From: Massilia pinisoli
GTDB lineage: Bacteria > Pseudomonadota > Gammaproteobacteria > Burkholderiales > Burkholderiaceae_D
Assembly (NCBI RefSeq): GCF_024753285.1
Contig: NZ_JANUGW010000004.1
Span: forward strand, 124,001-188,000
DNA: 64,000 bases
Reading direction: 5' to 3'
Part shown: positions 1-8,457 of the stretch, in pieces
How positions within the stretch are numbered: position 1 is the stretch's first letter
Layout of the letters: the number at the start of each line of letters is the position of its first letter
Program-made: the position numbers and the translations under genes
Notes under the pieces: generated by a model
Databases searched by the model: none
Told to the model about the DNA's origin: nothing
Seen by the model: only the letters and a program-made list of their open reading frames with translations

Positions 1-315
1 GCGCTGACACCGCCCGCGCAGGAGACCTTGCGCACGGTCGCCGGGCTGCTCAAGGACGATACGCACGGGATCGAGGTCGAAGGGTTCACGGACGACACGC
101 CGATCGGCAACCCGGCGTTCGCGTCGAACTGGGAATTGTCGGCCGTGCGGGCCACGACCGTCGTGCGCCTGTTCGCGGCCAGCGGCGTGGCCGAGGCGCG
201 CCTGGCCGCCGTCGGGCGCGGCGCCAACCGGCCGGTGGCGTCCAACGGCGATCCGGTCGGGCGCGCGCGCAACCGGCGCGTGGCCATCACCATCCTGTCC
301 GGCGCCGGCGCGTAG
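1..315 (+). CDS. MotB/OmpA-family C-terminal domain protein, 5' truncated by window edge
   Basis: The reading frame is open from the first base and ends at a TAG at 313-315, so the N-terminus lies outside the window. The visible ~104 residues form an OmpA-like peptidoglycan-binding domain. Signs of this are a segment reading IEVEGFTDDTPI, a later NWELSAVRA stretch, and the closing block GRGANRPVASN followed by RARNRRVAI, which is the NxxLSxxRA...GxGxxxP...NRRV pattern of MotB/OmpA domains. Its position beside a flagellar regulon favours a stator MotB/MotD-type protein that anchors the motor to the cell wall. An OmpA-type outer membrane protein cannot be excluded without the N-terminal membrane helix. 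Confidence 0.75.
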   Translation, partial: ALTPPAQETLRTVAGLLKDDTHGIEVEGFTDDTPIGNPAFASNWELSAVRATTVVRLFAASGVAEARLAAVGRGANRPVASNGDPVGRARNRRVAITILSGAGA

Positions 316-391
316 CGGTCGCGCGTGCGCGAGGGGCGCACGGTACAATCGTTCCAACCCGACGGCGGCGTCGATGGAACGAGGAGAGCGG

Positions 392-802
392 ATGAACCTG
401 CATGCAAGCCTGAGCGTCGATGCGCGCCACGACAAGGTCTGGGTCACCTTCCGGGCGGAAAACCGCGGCGAGCGCCGCGTGTGGCTGCCGCGCGGGCTCG
501 CCGCCGACTCCCGGCCCGCCGGCCGCCTGTTCGACGTGCGCCTGCATCCGGGAGGCGTGGCGATCGCGTTCGTCGGCAGGGCGGCGCCCGGCACCGCAGG
601 CGCCGCGTCGGATTGGCTCGAGCTCCCGCCGCATTCCGCCCACACGCACACGGTCGACATCACGTCCGACTACGCCTTCCGGTCCGGCGACCATACCTAC
701 GAACTCCGTTACGCCGGCCTCGCGCTGGCCGACATCCACCAGCTTGACGCGACGACCCCCTTCGTCACCGACACCTTGATGTTCCGTCACAGCGCGCCGT
801 GA
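392..802 (+). CDS. Small protein resembling the prodomain of M35-type metalloendopeptidases
   Basis: The 136-aa product begins at the ATG preceded by GAGGAGAG, which decides this start over an in-frame ATG 18 bases upstream. There is no signal peptide or membrane segment. The sequence looks like a single beta-sandwich: alternating hydrophobic strands, a GRLFDVRL segment, then AAPGTAGAASDWLELPPHSA and a DITSDYAFRSGDHTYELRY end. That order (LFDV, then a phrase on the residue after Ala-Pro, then a threonine/valine-rich strand and a Gly-x-Tyr-x-x-Arg-Tyr end) is the pattern I associate with the N-terminal prodomain of secreted M35 peptidases, here without the peptidase. A proteinase-inhibitor-like role is a guess. 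A hypothetical protein is the safe call. Confidence 0.6.
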   Translation: MNLHASLSVDARHDKVWVTFRAENRGERRVWLPRGLAADSRPAGRLFDVRLHPGGVAIAFVGRAAPGTAGAASDWLELPPHSAHTHTVDITSDYAFRSGDHTYELRYAGLALADIHQLDATTPFVTDTLMFRHSAP

Positions 803-975
803 GCCGGCGACTGCACGCTTACGTGTTCATTACACTAGCCACAAAGTACACTTGCCGGTAAGCCTGGTGGTGTAGCGATCGCCCCGTTGGCGCAAAGCTT
901 CGTCGATTCACGCCAATCGATTACACTCGCAAAATTTCGAACGATAGTCCAGGTCGAGCGGGGAAGCCTTAAGAG

Positions 976-1009
976 AAAAACGGATTCACCTTGCACGTGA
1001 ATCCGTTTT
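976..1009. terminator. Bidirectional hairpin terminator
   Basis: A near-perfect inverted repeat (AAAAACGGATTCAC, 7-base loop, GTGAATCCGTTTT) lies about 65 bases beyond the stop of the minus-strand acyltransferase. It has A-runs on one side and T-runs on the other, so it can end transcription from either direction. Confidence 0.75.
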
Positions 1010-1072
1010 AGCTATCGGCGCCAGCAGTCAATGCCTTTTGTCGCCGGCGTGATGAATCTTCCGCCTTTTCGT

Positions 1073-2116
1073 TCAAATTCTCATCAGCTTCCTGATCCCG
1101 CTTCGGACCGGTGCCTCGTAATAGCGTTCCAGTACTAGGGCTGCGACTGAACTTACCGCGATGGTGGTCAACGCCACAACGACTGTCGGCTGCTTCATGA
1201 GCAGTCGATTCACGACGCCGAAGGCCAGGGGGTGAATCAGGTATACGCCATAGCTCAGCCGGCCGAGCGCATCGGCCACGGTAGACGCAAAGCCTGGCGT
1301 CGGCAAGCCGCTCGAGCACAGGGCCAGTGCAGTCGCGGACAGGGAGAGCATCACACCATTCACGCCGAGCAGATTGTCTTCGCTGTGTACCGATAGTAGC
1401 GGAAGCGCGGCGGCGGCGAACCCGAACACCCAGAGCGGCGAATAGCGAATTGCACCGGACTGGATTACCCGGCCTATGCAGCAGCCGGCCATGAAGTAAA
1501 AGGCGAAGCTGAGCGGCTGCGTGTACGTAACCCAAGCCGTGGCCAGCGAAGCGCCGCCGAGTGTCCGATTGACGAACACGTGCTGCAGTACAAACGATAG
1601 AACAAGCATCAGCAGCCAAGCGCGGCTCTGTGTGGCTGCCAGCAACACTGGGAAGACCAGATAGAACACGAATTCGATTCCGAGTGACCAGCCGCCGGTG
1701 ATGGCTGAGGTGCTGCCTGGGTTGCCGAGACCAAAGGCGAATGAGATGTTCAGCAGCGTGTCACCGATCAGGTGGCCGACTGGCTGATGTTTGACCAGGG
1801 CCAGACCTGCAGTCAAGGCTAGCACCATGCAGAGCAGCGGCGCCAAGCGCAGGAACCGCAGGGCGATGAACTTGCCCGCGTCATACCCTTGGGCGAACTT
1901 GTGGTTGTAGGCGATGAACATGCTCGCCCCGCTCAGCACGAAGAACACATAAACGCAATACCGTCCGATCCCATCGAGGGACACCTGATCGCGCCACCAG
2001 AGAATGTGATAGAAAGCGACCGCGATCGCGCAGAGGCCGCGGAGCAAGTCGAAGCCTTCGATCCTGTCGGCAATCGCGCTGGTCGAGGTGGAAATGGTCG
2101 AGGTTGCAGTTTTCAT
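1073..2116 (-). CDS. Acyltransferase family 3 (OafA/YrhL-like) membrane protein
   Basis: The 347-aa protein has about ten hydrophobic segments along its whole length. Its N-terminal block RIEGFDLLRGLCAIAVAFYH matches the R..R...A..V...H signature of acyltransferase-3 proteins, where the His is the likely catalytic residue in the first membrane helix. Later WSLGIEFVFYLVFPVL and LSYGVYLIHPLAF are also typical of the family. Such proteins move acetyl or other acyl groups onto surface sugars. It stands alone, with a terminator after it and no polysaccharide genes next to it, so the substrate is unknown. No strong Shine-Dalgarno sequence is seen before the chosen ATG; an Asn-rich CACCAAAAACCTCC stretch precedes it. 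Confidence 0.85.
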   Translation of the reverse strand: MKTATSTISTSTSAIADRIEGFDLLRGLCAIAVAFYHILWWRDQVSLDGIGRYCVYVFFVLSGASMFIAYNHKFAQGYDAGKFIALRFLRLAPLLCMVLALTAGLALVKHQPVGHLIGDTLLNISFAFGLGNPGSTSAITGGWSLGIEFVFYLVFPVLLAATQSRAWLLMLVLSFVLQHVFVNRTLGGASLATAWVTYTQPLSFAFYFMAGCCIGRVIQSGAIRYSPLWVFGFAAAALPLLSVHSEDNLLGVNGVMLSLSATALALCSSGLPTPGFASTVADALGRLSYGVYLIHPLAFGVVNRLLMKQPTVVVALTTIAVSSVAALVLERYYEAPVRSGIRKLMRI

Positions 2117-3250
2117 ATTGGAGGTTTTTGGTGAGCATCCGTCTTATATCCGAGATGGCATTACTCTGCAACCATTCAGTTCAGTTCGCTCGCCCCCTGT
2201 TGGATGCCCGCATCTTTGCGTCGCCGCCGGGCAAGCTCGGCCAGCAACGGCAACTGCGTGCAAGGCCTGCGCCGGGGCAAGCTAGGAATGCAGTTGCGGC
2301 GTGCACGTCGGCCATGGTTGCACCATCGTCCGCGGCGGGGGCGGGGGCGGTGTTGAGGCGGTCGGCGGGCACCTCGGTAGAGTAGTTCGAGCCTTGGATC
2401 TCGCCGTTTAGCAATTCTGGAATAGGTCCGTGTTGGGCCTTTCGGTACGAGGTACGGATATGCAAGCTGGCGCCGCAAGATCAAGCGCTTGGCGAAAGGT
2501 GCGGGGTTTGCAACGGCCAGTGGTAAGGCTGTGACGATGGCTAACGCAAATCACCGAAGACTCAGACGCTGTAGAGAACCCTACGGATCATTGGGCATCG
2601 GAGCGATTTCATGGCGTAGCAGGTTGTAGGCGATGAGGAAACCACACACTTCCATTGCCGGCAATGTGCGCCAGCGTCGCCGCATACTTCAGCACTGCCT
2701 GTTTTATTGCACGATATCCAGTTCGATTGCACAGCACCGCTCTTACGCTGTGCGGCGATCTGCCGTTCGGAAAACGCTGGGCGCCGCCCAAGGATGACAG
2801 GAATTGTGGTCCGGCGGACAGCCACGCATTTGATGAGCCGTGCCTGCCGGGCTCGCGCCGACAGACATTCGCCAACTTGACGCGACGACACCCCTAGTCA
2901 ACTACACCGACGCTCCGTCGCATCACGCTCTGGGCCCACGCAGCGCCTTCGTTGCGATAACTTGCCGTAGGCAGGCAACTTGCTGCATTATCGCAACAAT
3001 TTGGCCAAGATGATAAAGTATTGCTCGATTTACATTTGATAGGTTGATATCATTTGTTGATTCTCTGAGCATTAATGTTTCATAAGAGAATCTACTCCAC
3101 CCGGCCGGCGCGCGAGCGCACGGCACCTATGTTTCAGCACATGACTATCGAGCACGACAGCCACGCTTTCCGCATGAGCGGATTCCGCACGACCGGTCCC
3201 GGCGCACGTCCGGCGCCCGTCGCGGGCCGGCCGCGTGCGGGCGGGGCGGC
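2117..3250. other. Gene-poor stretch with transposase debris
   Basis: About 1.1 kb between the acyltransferase and the GGDEF-EAL gene. Several short open frames exist on both strands, but none shows a recognisable domain, a good ribosome binding site or a convincing codon pattern. The only identifiable content is a decayed IS4-type transposase tail on the minus strand around 2581-2710. The last 250 bases are more AT-rich and probably hold the promoter of the downstream gene. Confidence 0.6.
2581..2710 (-). pseudogene. Remnant of an IS4-family transposase C-terminus
   Basis: Read on the minus strand from 2664 to a TAG at 2581, the frame gives LPAMEVCGFLIAYNLLRHEI. This matches the 'E-x-W-G-x-L-[IL]-A-Y-N-L-[VL]-R-x-E-[MI]' motif near the end of IS4-family transposases. 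Immediately upstream the matching frame shifts by one base (AVLKYAATLAHIAGNG lies in the neighbouring frame), so the copy is frameshifted and truncated. No terminal inverted repeats could be picked out by eye. Confidence 0.45.
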
Positions 3251-5683
3251 ATGAGGCGGCGTTCCGGAAGGTTGCCGTCCACCGTGCGGCTGTCCGTCCT
3301 GACGGCGTTGCTGGCCGTGTTCATGGGCTGGCTCATGCTGGGCCACGCCGCGCTGCTGCCGTGGGATCCGCGCTGGTACCTGACGGCCCATACGGCGATG
3401 GAAGTGTTCTCGGTTGTCGTCGCCATGCTCGTGTTTTCCACCGGCTGGCATGGCATCGGGCGCGACATGCCGATCCGCGTGGCGCTGCTGTCGCCCACCG
3501 CGCTGGCAGTCGGCCTGCTCGACTTCGGCCACCTGATGTCCGTGGCGGGCATGCCGGGCAGTGCGGGGCGGGGCATCGAATTCTGGCTGCTGGCCCGCGC
3601 CGTCAGTGCCGCCGCGCTGCTCGTCGCCGCGTTCGCCCCGCGCGAACGGACCGTCGGCCGCCGCGTGCGCGGCTGGGCGGTGCTGGCAGCGCTCGCGCTC
3701 GCCGCGCTCGGTTACTGGCTCGCCGTGGCCGACCCGCTGACCTTGCCGGCGACGTATGTGCCGGGGCAGGGGCTGACGCCGTTCAAGATCGGTTGCGAGG
3801 TCGTGCTGATCGCGTTGAATGCGCTCGCCGCGTTGTTCCTGCTGCGCCGCGCCCTCGTCACGGGCTTGCGCACCGACCGTTACCTGGCCGCGACGGCTGC
3901 GGTGATGGCGCTGGGCGGCGTCAGTTTCGCGACGTATGCGCGGCCGGACGACGTCGTGAACCTCGTCGGCCACGTGTACAAGGTGATCGCCTACCTGTGC
4001 CTGCACCGCGCGATCTGGGTGGCGGCCGTGCAGGCGCCCTATCTGCGGCTGCAGCGGTCGGAGCGTTCGCTGGCCGAGAGCGAAGCGGGCTTCCGCAGCC
4101 TGATGGAATGCGCGCCGGACGCCATCCTGCTGGTCGGCGGGGAAGGGCGCATCACGATGATGAACGCGCGCGCGGAAAGCCTGTTCGGCGTGCCGCGCGA
4201 GACGGCCGCCGGTCTGCCGCTGGACGTGCTCGTGCCGGCCGGCGCCGGCGACGCCGAGCTGGATTGCCGCCGCCTGTACGGCCCCGCTTTCCCGGCCGAC
4301 GTGCGCCGTGCCGTCATGCCGGGCGGCCAGCAGGTGGCCATCGTGCGCGACCTGTCGGAGCGGCGCCGGCTCGAGCGGGCCCTCGTCGAGCAGCTCACGC
4401 ACGACGCCCTGACTGGCCTGCCGAACCGCAACCGCATCCTGGAGGCGCTGGACGAGGCGATCGCGGGCGCGCGCCAGGACGGGCGCACGCTGGCCGTGCT
4501 CGTGTTCGACCTGCACGAGTTCCGCAAGATCAACAGCGGCTACGGCTATGCCGGCGGCGACGACGTGTTGCGGGAGTGCGTCGTCCGGCTGTCCGGTGTG
4601 CTGGCCGCCGGCGACATGCTGGCGCGCCAGGGTGGCAACGAATTCATCGTCGTGCAGAAACACGCGGGCCAGGACGCCGCCACGGCGCTGGCCGAGCACC
4701 TGCTGGAGGCCGTGCGCGAGCCGTTCCTCGTCGGCGGGCAGCGCGTGTTCCTCGCGGCCAGCGTCGGCATCGCCCTGCTGCCGGATGGCCGCTGCGGTGC
4801 GCACGAATTGCTGCAGATGGCGCAGGTGGCGATGGCCGGGGCGAGAGCCGAGGGCCCGGCGCGGTACCGCTTCCACACGGACGCGATGGCGCTGGCAATC
4901 CGCGAACGGGTCGACATGGAATCGCTGCTGCGCCACGCCATCGAGCGCAACCAGTTCGCGCTGCAATACCAGCCGCGCGTGGACCTGGCCAGCGGCGCCG
5001 TGCTGGGCGTCGAGGCCCTCGTGCGCTGGCGCCATCCGGTGCTGGGCCTCGTGCCGCCCGCGCGCTTCATCCCGCTGGCCGAGGAGACGGGGCTCATCGA
5101 CGATCTCGACATGTGGGTGCTGGACGAAGCCTGCACGCGCGCGGCCGCGTGGCGCGCGCAGGGGCTGCCGCCGCTGCGCGTGTCCGTCAACCTGTCGGCG
5201 CGCCAGTTCCAGCAGGCCGGCCTCGCGCAGCGCGTCCAGGCGGCGCTGGCGCGGAGCAGCCTGCCGCCGGGCTGCCTGGAGATCGAGATCACGGAAAGCA
5301 CGGTGATGCGCGACACGGCCGAGGCGGCAAGCGTGCTGCGTTCGCTGAAGGCGCTCGGCGTGGCGTTGTCGATCGACGACTTCGGCACCGGCTATTCCTC
5401 GCTCAGCTACCTGAAGCGCTTCCCCATCGACGTGCTGAAGATCGACCGCTCGTTCATCAGCGACGTGACGGCCGACGCGAACGACGCCGCGATCGCGCGC
5501 GCGATCATCGCGCTGGCGCATACCTTGAACCTGGAGGCGGTGGCGGAGGGTGCCGAGACGGCCGAGCAGGTGGCGTTCCTGCGCGAGAACGGGTGCGATG
5601 AAATCCAGGGGTATTACTTCAGCCCGCCCGTGTGGCCGGAGCAGATCGAGGCCATGTTCGCGCGGGACGCCGCGGTGGAATAA
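3251..5683 (+). CDS. Membrane MASE-like/PAS/GGDEF/EAL c-di-GMP phosphodiesterase with degenerate GGDEF
   Basis: The 810-aa protein starts with about eight membrane segments (residues ~10-265) resembling a MASE3-type sensor domain. A PAS-like segment follows (~285-375), then a GGDEF domain (~385-540) and an EAL domain (~555-800). The GGDEF signature reads GGNEF (RQGGNEF, at about residue 460) and the upstream substrate region is also unusual (FDLHEFRKINSGYGYAGGDD). The EAL half keeps its catalytic marks: VEALVRW, EIEITES, SIDDFGTGYSS, VLKIDRSF and AVAEGAET. The expected activity is hydrolysis of c-di-GMP at the membrane, with the GGDEF half acting as a GTP-binding or dimerisation module. The ATG at 3251 gives an arginine-rich start followed directly by helix 1. 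Confidence 0.88.
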   Translation: MRRRSGRLPSTVRLSVLTALLAVFMGWLMLGHAALLPWDPRWYLTAHTAMEVFSVVVAMLVFSTGWHGIGRDMPIRVALLSPTALAVGLLDFGHLMSVAGMPGSAGRGIEFWLLARAVSAAALLVAAFAPRERTVGRRVRGWAVLAALALAALGYWLAVADPLTLPATYVPGQGLTPFKIGCEVVLIALNALAALFLLRRALVTGLRTDRYLAATAAVMALGGVSFATYARPDDVVNLVGHVYKVIAYLCLHRAIWVAAVQAPYLRLQRSERSLAESEAGFRSLMECAPDAILLVGGEGRITMMNARAESLFGVPRETAAGLPLDVLVPAGAGDAELDCRRLYGPAFPADVRRAVMPGGQQVAIVRDLSERRRLERALVEQLTHDALTGLPNRNRILEALDEAIAGARQDGRTLAVLVFDLHEFRKINSGYGYAGGDDVLRECVVRLSGVLAAGDMLARQGGNEFIVVQKHAGQDAATALAEHLLEAVREPFLVGGQRVFLAASVGIALLPDGRCGAHELLQMAQVAMAGARAEGPARYRFHTDAMALAIRERVDMESLLRHAIERNQFALQYQPRVDLASGAVLGVEALVRWRHPVLGLVPPARFIPLAEETGLIDDLDMWVLDEACTRAAAWRAQGLPPLRVSVNLSARQFQQAGLAQRVQAALARSSLPPGCLEIEITESTVMRDTAEAASVLRSLKALGVALSIDDFGTGYSSLSYLKRFPIDVLKIDRSFISDVTADANDAAIARAIIALAHTLNLEAVAEGAETAEQVAFLRENGCDEIQGYYFSPPVWPEQIEAMFARDAAVE

Positions 5684-5690
5684 AGTGTGC

Positions 5691-5776
5691 CGAACGCGTG
5701 GACGGACGAGCCGTCCACCCTACCGGACACGCGGCGTTACCTGTAGGGTGGACAGCTTTGCTGTCCACGCGTTCAA
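5691..5776. repeat. Inverted pair of REP-like palindromes between convergent genes
   Basis: Two ~30-bp units, CGCGTGGACGGACGAGCC... (5695-5723) and GTAGGGTGGACAGCTTTGC... (5743-5773), are inverted copies of each other that differ mainly at the hairpin tip. Each unit is also a small hairpin in itself (GTGGACGG/CCGTCCAC and TGGACAGC/GCTGTCCA). A related single unit lies at 18386-18419. The element sits between the stop codons of two convergent genes and probably terminates both. Confidence 0.75.
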
Positions 5777-5801
5777 ATCACAGAAGAATCGCGAGAACGG
5801 C

Positions 5802-6272
5802 TCAGCCGACCACGAACCGGCGCGACGGCCCCGTCGACATGGTTTGCCCGCCCGGGCCGTAGACGCCGCCCGGATTGCCGCCCGGACCGCGCAATTCGCC
5901 CAGCGCGGCCTGCGTCTGGCCCAGCTGGCGGTTGACCAGCATGCCGTTGACGCGGTTGAGTTCTTTTGCTTCGCGGGTCAGGTCGAGCAGGCGGTTCCAG
6001 TCCGCGCGGTGCTCGTCGTTGCCGCCGACGGCCAGCCACGGCTCCATCCCCGTTTCGTCCGCGGGAAAACCGGCGGCGGCGAGGGCCTTGTGGCGTACGC
6101 GCGACAGGGTCGCGGCGCGCTGCGCCAGTTGCAGCTTGTTGGGGGTAATGGTCGACAGGCCATCCGCATCCGCACTGATCAGGAGCTGTTGCTCCGTTTT
6201 CATCAGTTCCACGATGGAACCGATCACTTGCTGTTCGTCGCGCAGGGTTGCGCCGGGGGATGCTATGGCCAT
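5802..6272 (-). CDS. flgN: FlgN flagellar export chaperone
   Basis: The 156-aa cytoplasmic, mostly helical protein has the typical FlgN layout. An N-terminal helix QQVIGSIVELMKTEQQLL is followed by a long central helix (LQLAQRAATLSRVRHKAL), and KELNRVNGMLVNRQLGQTQ lies near the end, the N-x-x-N-x-x-L region of the FlgN family. FlgN holds the hook-filament junction proteins FlgK and FlgL before export. It lies only seven bases after flgM, in the classic flgA-flgM-flgN set. The glycine-rich tail (PGGNPGGVYGPGGQ) is longer than usual and likely disordered. Confidence 0.9.
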   Translation of the reverse strand: MAIASPGATLRDEQQVIGSIVELMKTEQQLLISADADGLSTITPNKLQLAQRAATLSRVRHKALAAAGFPADETGMEPWLAVGGNDEHRADWNRLLDLTREAKELNRVNGMLVNRQLGQTQAALGELRGPGGNPGGVYGPGGQTMSTGPSRRFVVG

Positions 6273-6279
6273 GGGTTAT

Positions 6280-6585
6280 CTACTGTTTTCGGGAATGCAG
6301 CAGGTCGCGCACTGTATCGAGCAGGCCGTCCGCCACTTTCTCGGAATTGACGTGGAATTGGCCATCCGCGATGGCCGCTTTAATACGTTCGACCTTCTTG
6401 CTGTCGAACACTTGGCTGGTGCCACCAGCCGCGAGCGCCTGGCCTTGCGGGGACAGGCGCACGGTATCGGCTGCAGCGGGCGTGACCGTCCTCGCGGCGG
6501 CCGCGTCGCTGCTCTTCGCAGTCGTGGCCGGCGTGTTATTGGCTTGAACGCCTGCGTTGCTCTTGAGTGTATCGTTGATTTTCAC
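6280..6585 (-). CDS. flgM: FlgM anti-sigma-28 factor
   Basis: The 101-aa protein has a disordered alanine/threonine-rich first half and the FlgM C-terminal helices (SKKVERIKAAIADGQFHVNS, then VADGLLDTVRDLL) that bind sigma-28 (FliA). FlgM keeps late flagellar genes silent until the hook is complete and FlgM is exported. The start is a GTG, with AAGGA seven bases before it. A very good sigma-28 promoter (6634-6660) lies upstream, so FlgM production is probably under feedback from the sigma factor it inhibits. Confidence 0.92.
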   Translation of the reverse strand: MKINDTLKSNAGVQANNTPATTAKSSDAAAARTVTPAAADTVRLSPQGQALAAGGTSQVFDSKKVERIKAAIADGQFHVNSEKVADGLLDTVRDLLHSRKQ

Positions 6586-6633
6586 AGCATCATCCTTCTC
6601 AGGTCGGAGCAGAAAGCCCGGGATCTGCCTGAA

Positions 6634-6660
6634 GTAACGGCCATGTTGCCGAAAACTTTA
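6634..6660 (-). promoter_or_regulatory. Sigma-28 (FliA) promoter of flgM
   Basis: On the minus strand TAAAGTTT is followed by exactly 11 bases and GCCGTTAC, which fits the sigma-28 consensus TAAAGTTT-N11-GCCGATAA closely. It points into flgM-flgN, with a leader of roughly 45 bases. Confidence 0.85.
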
Positions 6661-6722
6661 GGGGACATCAAACAAATGCGGCCGGATGCCGTATTTGAAA
6701 GCCCATGCTGCTCCATGCTGCC

Positions 6723-7421
6723 TTAAAACGCCACCTCGACCATCCCGCCGGCGTGCGCCGTGCCGCTGACGACCGAGCCGGACGGCATCCGCACTTGCAC
6801 GACCTGGCCGTCGCTGGCATTGCCGATGGCCTTGCCTTCGGCCGATACCGAAAATCCATTGCCGTTCGACACCAAGCGTACGGCCTGGCCCTGTTGCACG
6901 ACGGGTTTGCTGCGCAGCGTGTCGAGGCGCAGCGGCGTGCCGGCCGCCAGCGACACGGTCGGCGTGCGGCCGATGGCCTGCGCCATGTCCGTGATGATGC
7001 CGTTCGGCATCGCGGCGATGTCGCCTTTTACCAACACGAGCTGGCTTTGCTCGATCGCCTGGCCCTGGGCCAGCGGCAGCGCGGCCGCGACGTATTCCGC
7101 CTGCACGTTCACCTGCGCCTGCACGAAGATCGTCCAGTTCGACGGCGCCGTGCAGCGCACGCCCACCGTGGTCTTGCCCCAGGCACGTGCGCCCGGCTGC
7201 AGGAAGGCTTCCGGCGCGGGGCAGGCGGCGAGGGCCGTGCGGGCGTCGATCGCGCCCACTTTCACCGTCACGGTGCCGGGCAGGCCGGCCGTCTGCGTCT
7301 GCAGGAACTGCTCGACGACGGTGCGCAGGGCGTTGACGTTTTGGCGGCCGGTGGGCTGCGTCTGCGCGGTCGCCAGCGAGGCGGTTGCGGCGAGCAGGGC
7401 GATGAGGAGCGTGCGTTTCAT
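6723..7421 (-). CDS. flgA: FlgA, periplasmic chaperone for P-ring assembly
   Basis: The 232-aa protein starts with a clean signal peptide (MKRTLLIALLAATASLATAQ). For this reason I choose the ATG at 7421 over an in-frame ATG 36 bases upstream that would add twelve residues before it. Two SAF-type beta-clip domains follow. GAIDARTALAACPAPEAFL and the later QGQAIEQSQLVLVKGDIA and GRTPTVSLAAGTPLRLD segments are standard FlgA. It helps FlgI polymerise into the P ring in the periplasm. The gene diverges from flgB, sharing a ~170-bp control region, and neither start shows a strong Shine-Dalgarno sequence. Confidence 0.92.
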   Translation of the reverse strand: MKRTLLIALLAATASLATAQTQPTGRQNVNALRTVVEQFLQTQTAGLPGTVTVKVGAIDARTALAACPAPEAFLQPGARAWGKTTVGVRCTAPSNWTIFVQAQVNVQAEYVAAALPLAQGQAIEQSQLVLVKGDIAAMPNGIITDMAQAIGRTPTVSLAAGTPLRLDTLRSKPVVQQGQAVRLVSNGNGFSVSAEGKAIGNASDGQVVQVRMPSGSVVSGTAHAGGMVEVAF

Positions 7422-7592
7422 AAATAAAGGGTGTGCGGGTTTTTGCGACGCTGCCATCTTAGGTCCGGGGTGGCCCGGTCGAAAGGTCGAATAGCCGTGG
7501 TTTGCGTCTCTTTATTGCCCGATTGGAAGAGTTCGCCCGTCCGTATGATCCATCCTGTCCACCACCAGATGCCTGGCAACCAGGGAGCAATC

Positions 7593-8021
7593 ATGATCGG
7601 CAAACTCGACGACTACCTGCGCTTCAATGAAACGGCGCTCAGCCTGCGTTCGCAGCGCCAGGAATTGCTGGCGTCGAACATCGCCAACGCGGATACGCCG
7701 AACTTCAAGGCGCGCGACATCGATTTTTCCAGCGCCCTGCAAGGTGCGCTGGCCCGGGCGACGAACTCGGCCCCGCTGGCGACGACGTCCGGCGCGCATT
7801 ATCCGAACGCCAAGGCGGCCGCCGACGGCAAGACGCTGGGCGACGGTGCCACGCCCGTGCTGTACCGCACGGTGACGCAGGGCGCCGTCGACGGCAACAC
7901 GGTCGACATGGATACGGAACGCACCCAGTTCGCCGACAACGCGCTGCGCTACGAAGCCGGCATCACGATGCTCAACCAGCAGATCCGCAATATGCTCGCG
8001 GCGATCCAGGGAGGCCAGTAA
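7593..8021 (+). CDS. flgB: FlgB, proximal rod protein
   Basis: The 142-aa product begins at an ATG with GGGAG just upstream and opens the flgBCDEFGHIJ run. The N-terminus [20 protein letters not shown] carries the rod-protein signature (S-x-N-I-A-N-x-x-T-P), and the C-terminus ends in the helix [20 protein letters not shown]. Both ends form the coiled-coil core of axial proteins. FlgB is the rod subunit next to the MS ring and FliE. It is exported without a signal peptide by the flagellar type III system. The next gene, flgC, starts three bases after the stop. Confidence 0.95.
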   Translation: MIGKLDDYLRFNETALSLRSQRQELLASNIANADTPNFKARDIDFSSALQGALARATNSAPLATTSGAHYPNAKAAADGKTLGDGATPVLYRTVTQGAVDGNTVDMDTERTQFADNALRYEAGITMLNQQIRNMLAAIQGGQ

Positions 8022-8023
8022 TC

Positions 8024-8422
8024 ATGTCTTTATTTAATGTCTTCAACGTGGCCGGGTCGGCCATGAGCGCCCAGGCCCAGCGCCTGAACACGACGGCCAG
8101 CAACCTCGCCAACGCCGACAGCGCGACGAGCGCCACGGGCCAGGCCTACCGCGCCAAGCAGGTCGTGTTCGAGGCCGTCCCGATGGAAAGCGGCACCGGC
8201 GTCAAGGTGCGCGAAGTGGTCGAGGATGCCTCGCCCCTGAAGCAGGTGTACGACCCCAAGAATCCGCTGGCCGACGACAAGGGCTATGTCTCGATGCCCA
8301 ACGTGAACGTCGTCGACGAGATGGTCAACATGCTGTCGGCCTCGCGCTCGTACCAGACGAACGTCGAGACGATGAACGCGGCCAAGACCATGCTGCTCAA
8401 GACGCTGACCCTCGGCCAGTAA
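8024..8422 (+). CDS. flgC: FlgC, proximal rod protein
   Basis: The 132-aa protein carries the axial signature [19 protein letters not shown] near its start and the C-terminal motif [20 protein letters not shown] shared by rod and hook proteins. It polymerises after FlgB in the rod crossing the periplasm. The ATG is preceded by GGGAGG inside the end of flgB, so translation is tightly coupled. Length matches the family norm of about 135 residues. Confidence 0.95.
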   Translation: MSLFNVFNVAGSAMSAQAQRLNTTASNLANADSATSATGQAYRAKQVVFEAVPMESGTGVKVREVVEDASPLKQVYDPKNPLADDKGYVSMPNVNVVDEMVNMLSASRSYQTNVETMNAAKTMLLKTLTLGQ

Positions 8423-8457
8423 TTCCGATAACCGCACACTCACACTGACACGCTCCC

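Noticed and set aside
2181..2465. 94-codon minus-strand frame upstream of the acyltransferase
   Set aside because: No domain, no ribosome binding site, Ala/Pro/Arg bias typical of chance frames in high-GC DNA.
3134..5521. 795-codon open frame antisense to the GGDEF-EAL gene
   Set aside because: Arginine/histidine/alanine-rich low-complexity product without domains. It mirrors high GC at third positions of the real gene.
7422..7592. Sigma-54 or sigma-28 promoter in the flgA-flgB gap
   Set aside because: TGGCCCGG without a TTGC at the right spacing, and no TAAA/GCCGATAA pair. Nothing reached a convincing match.
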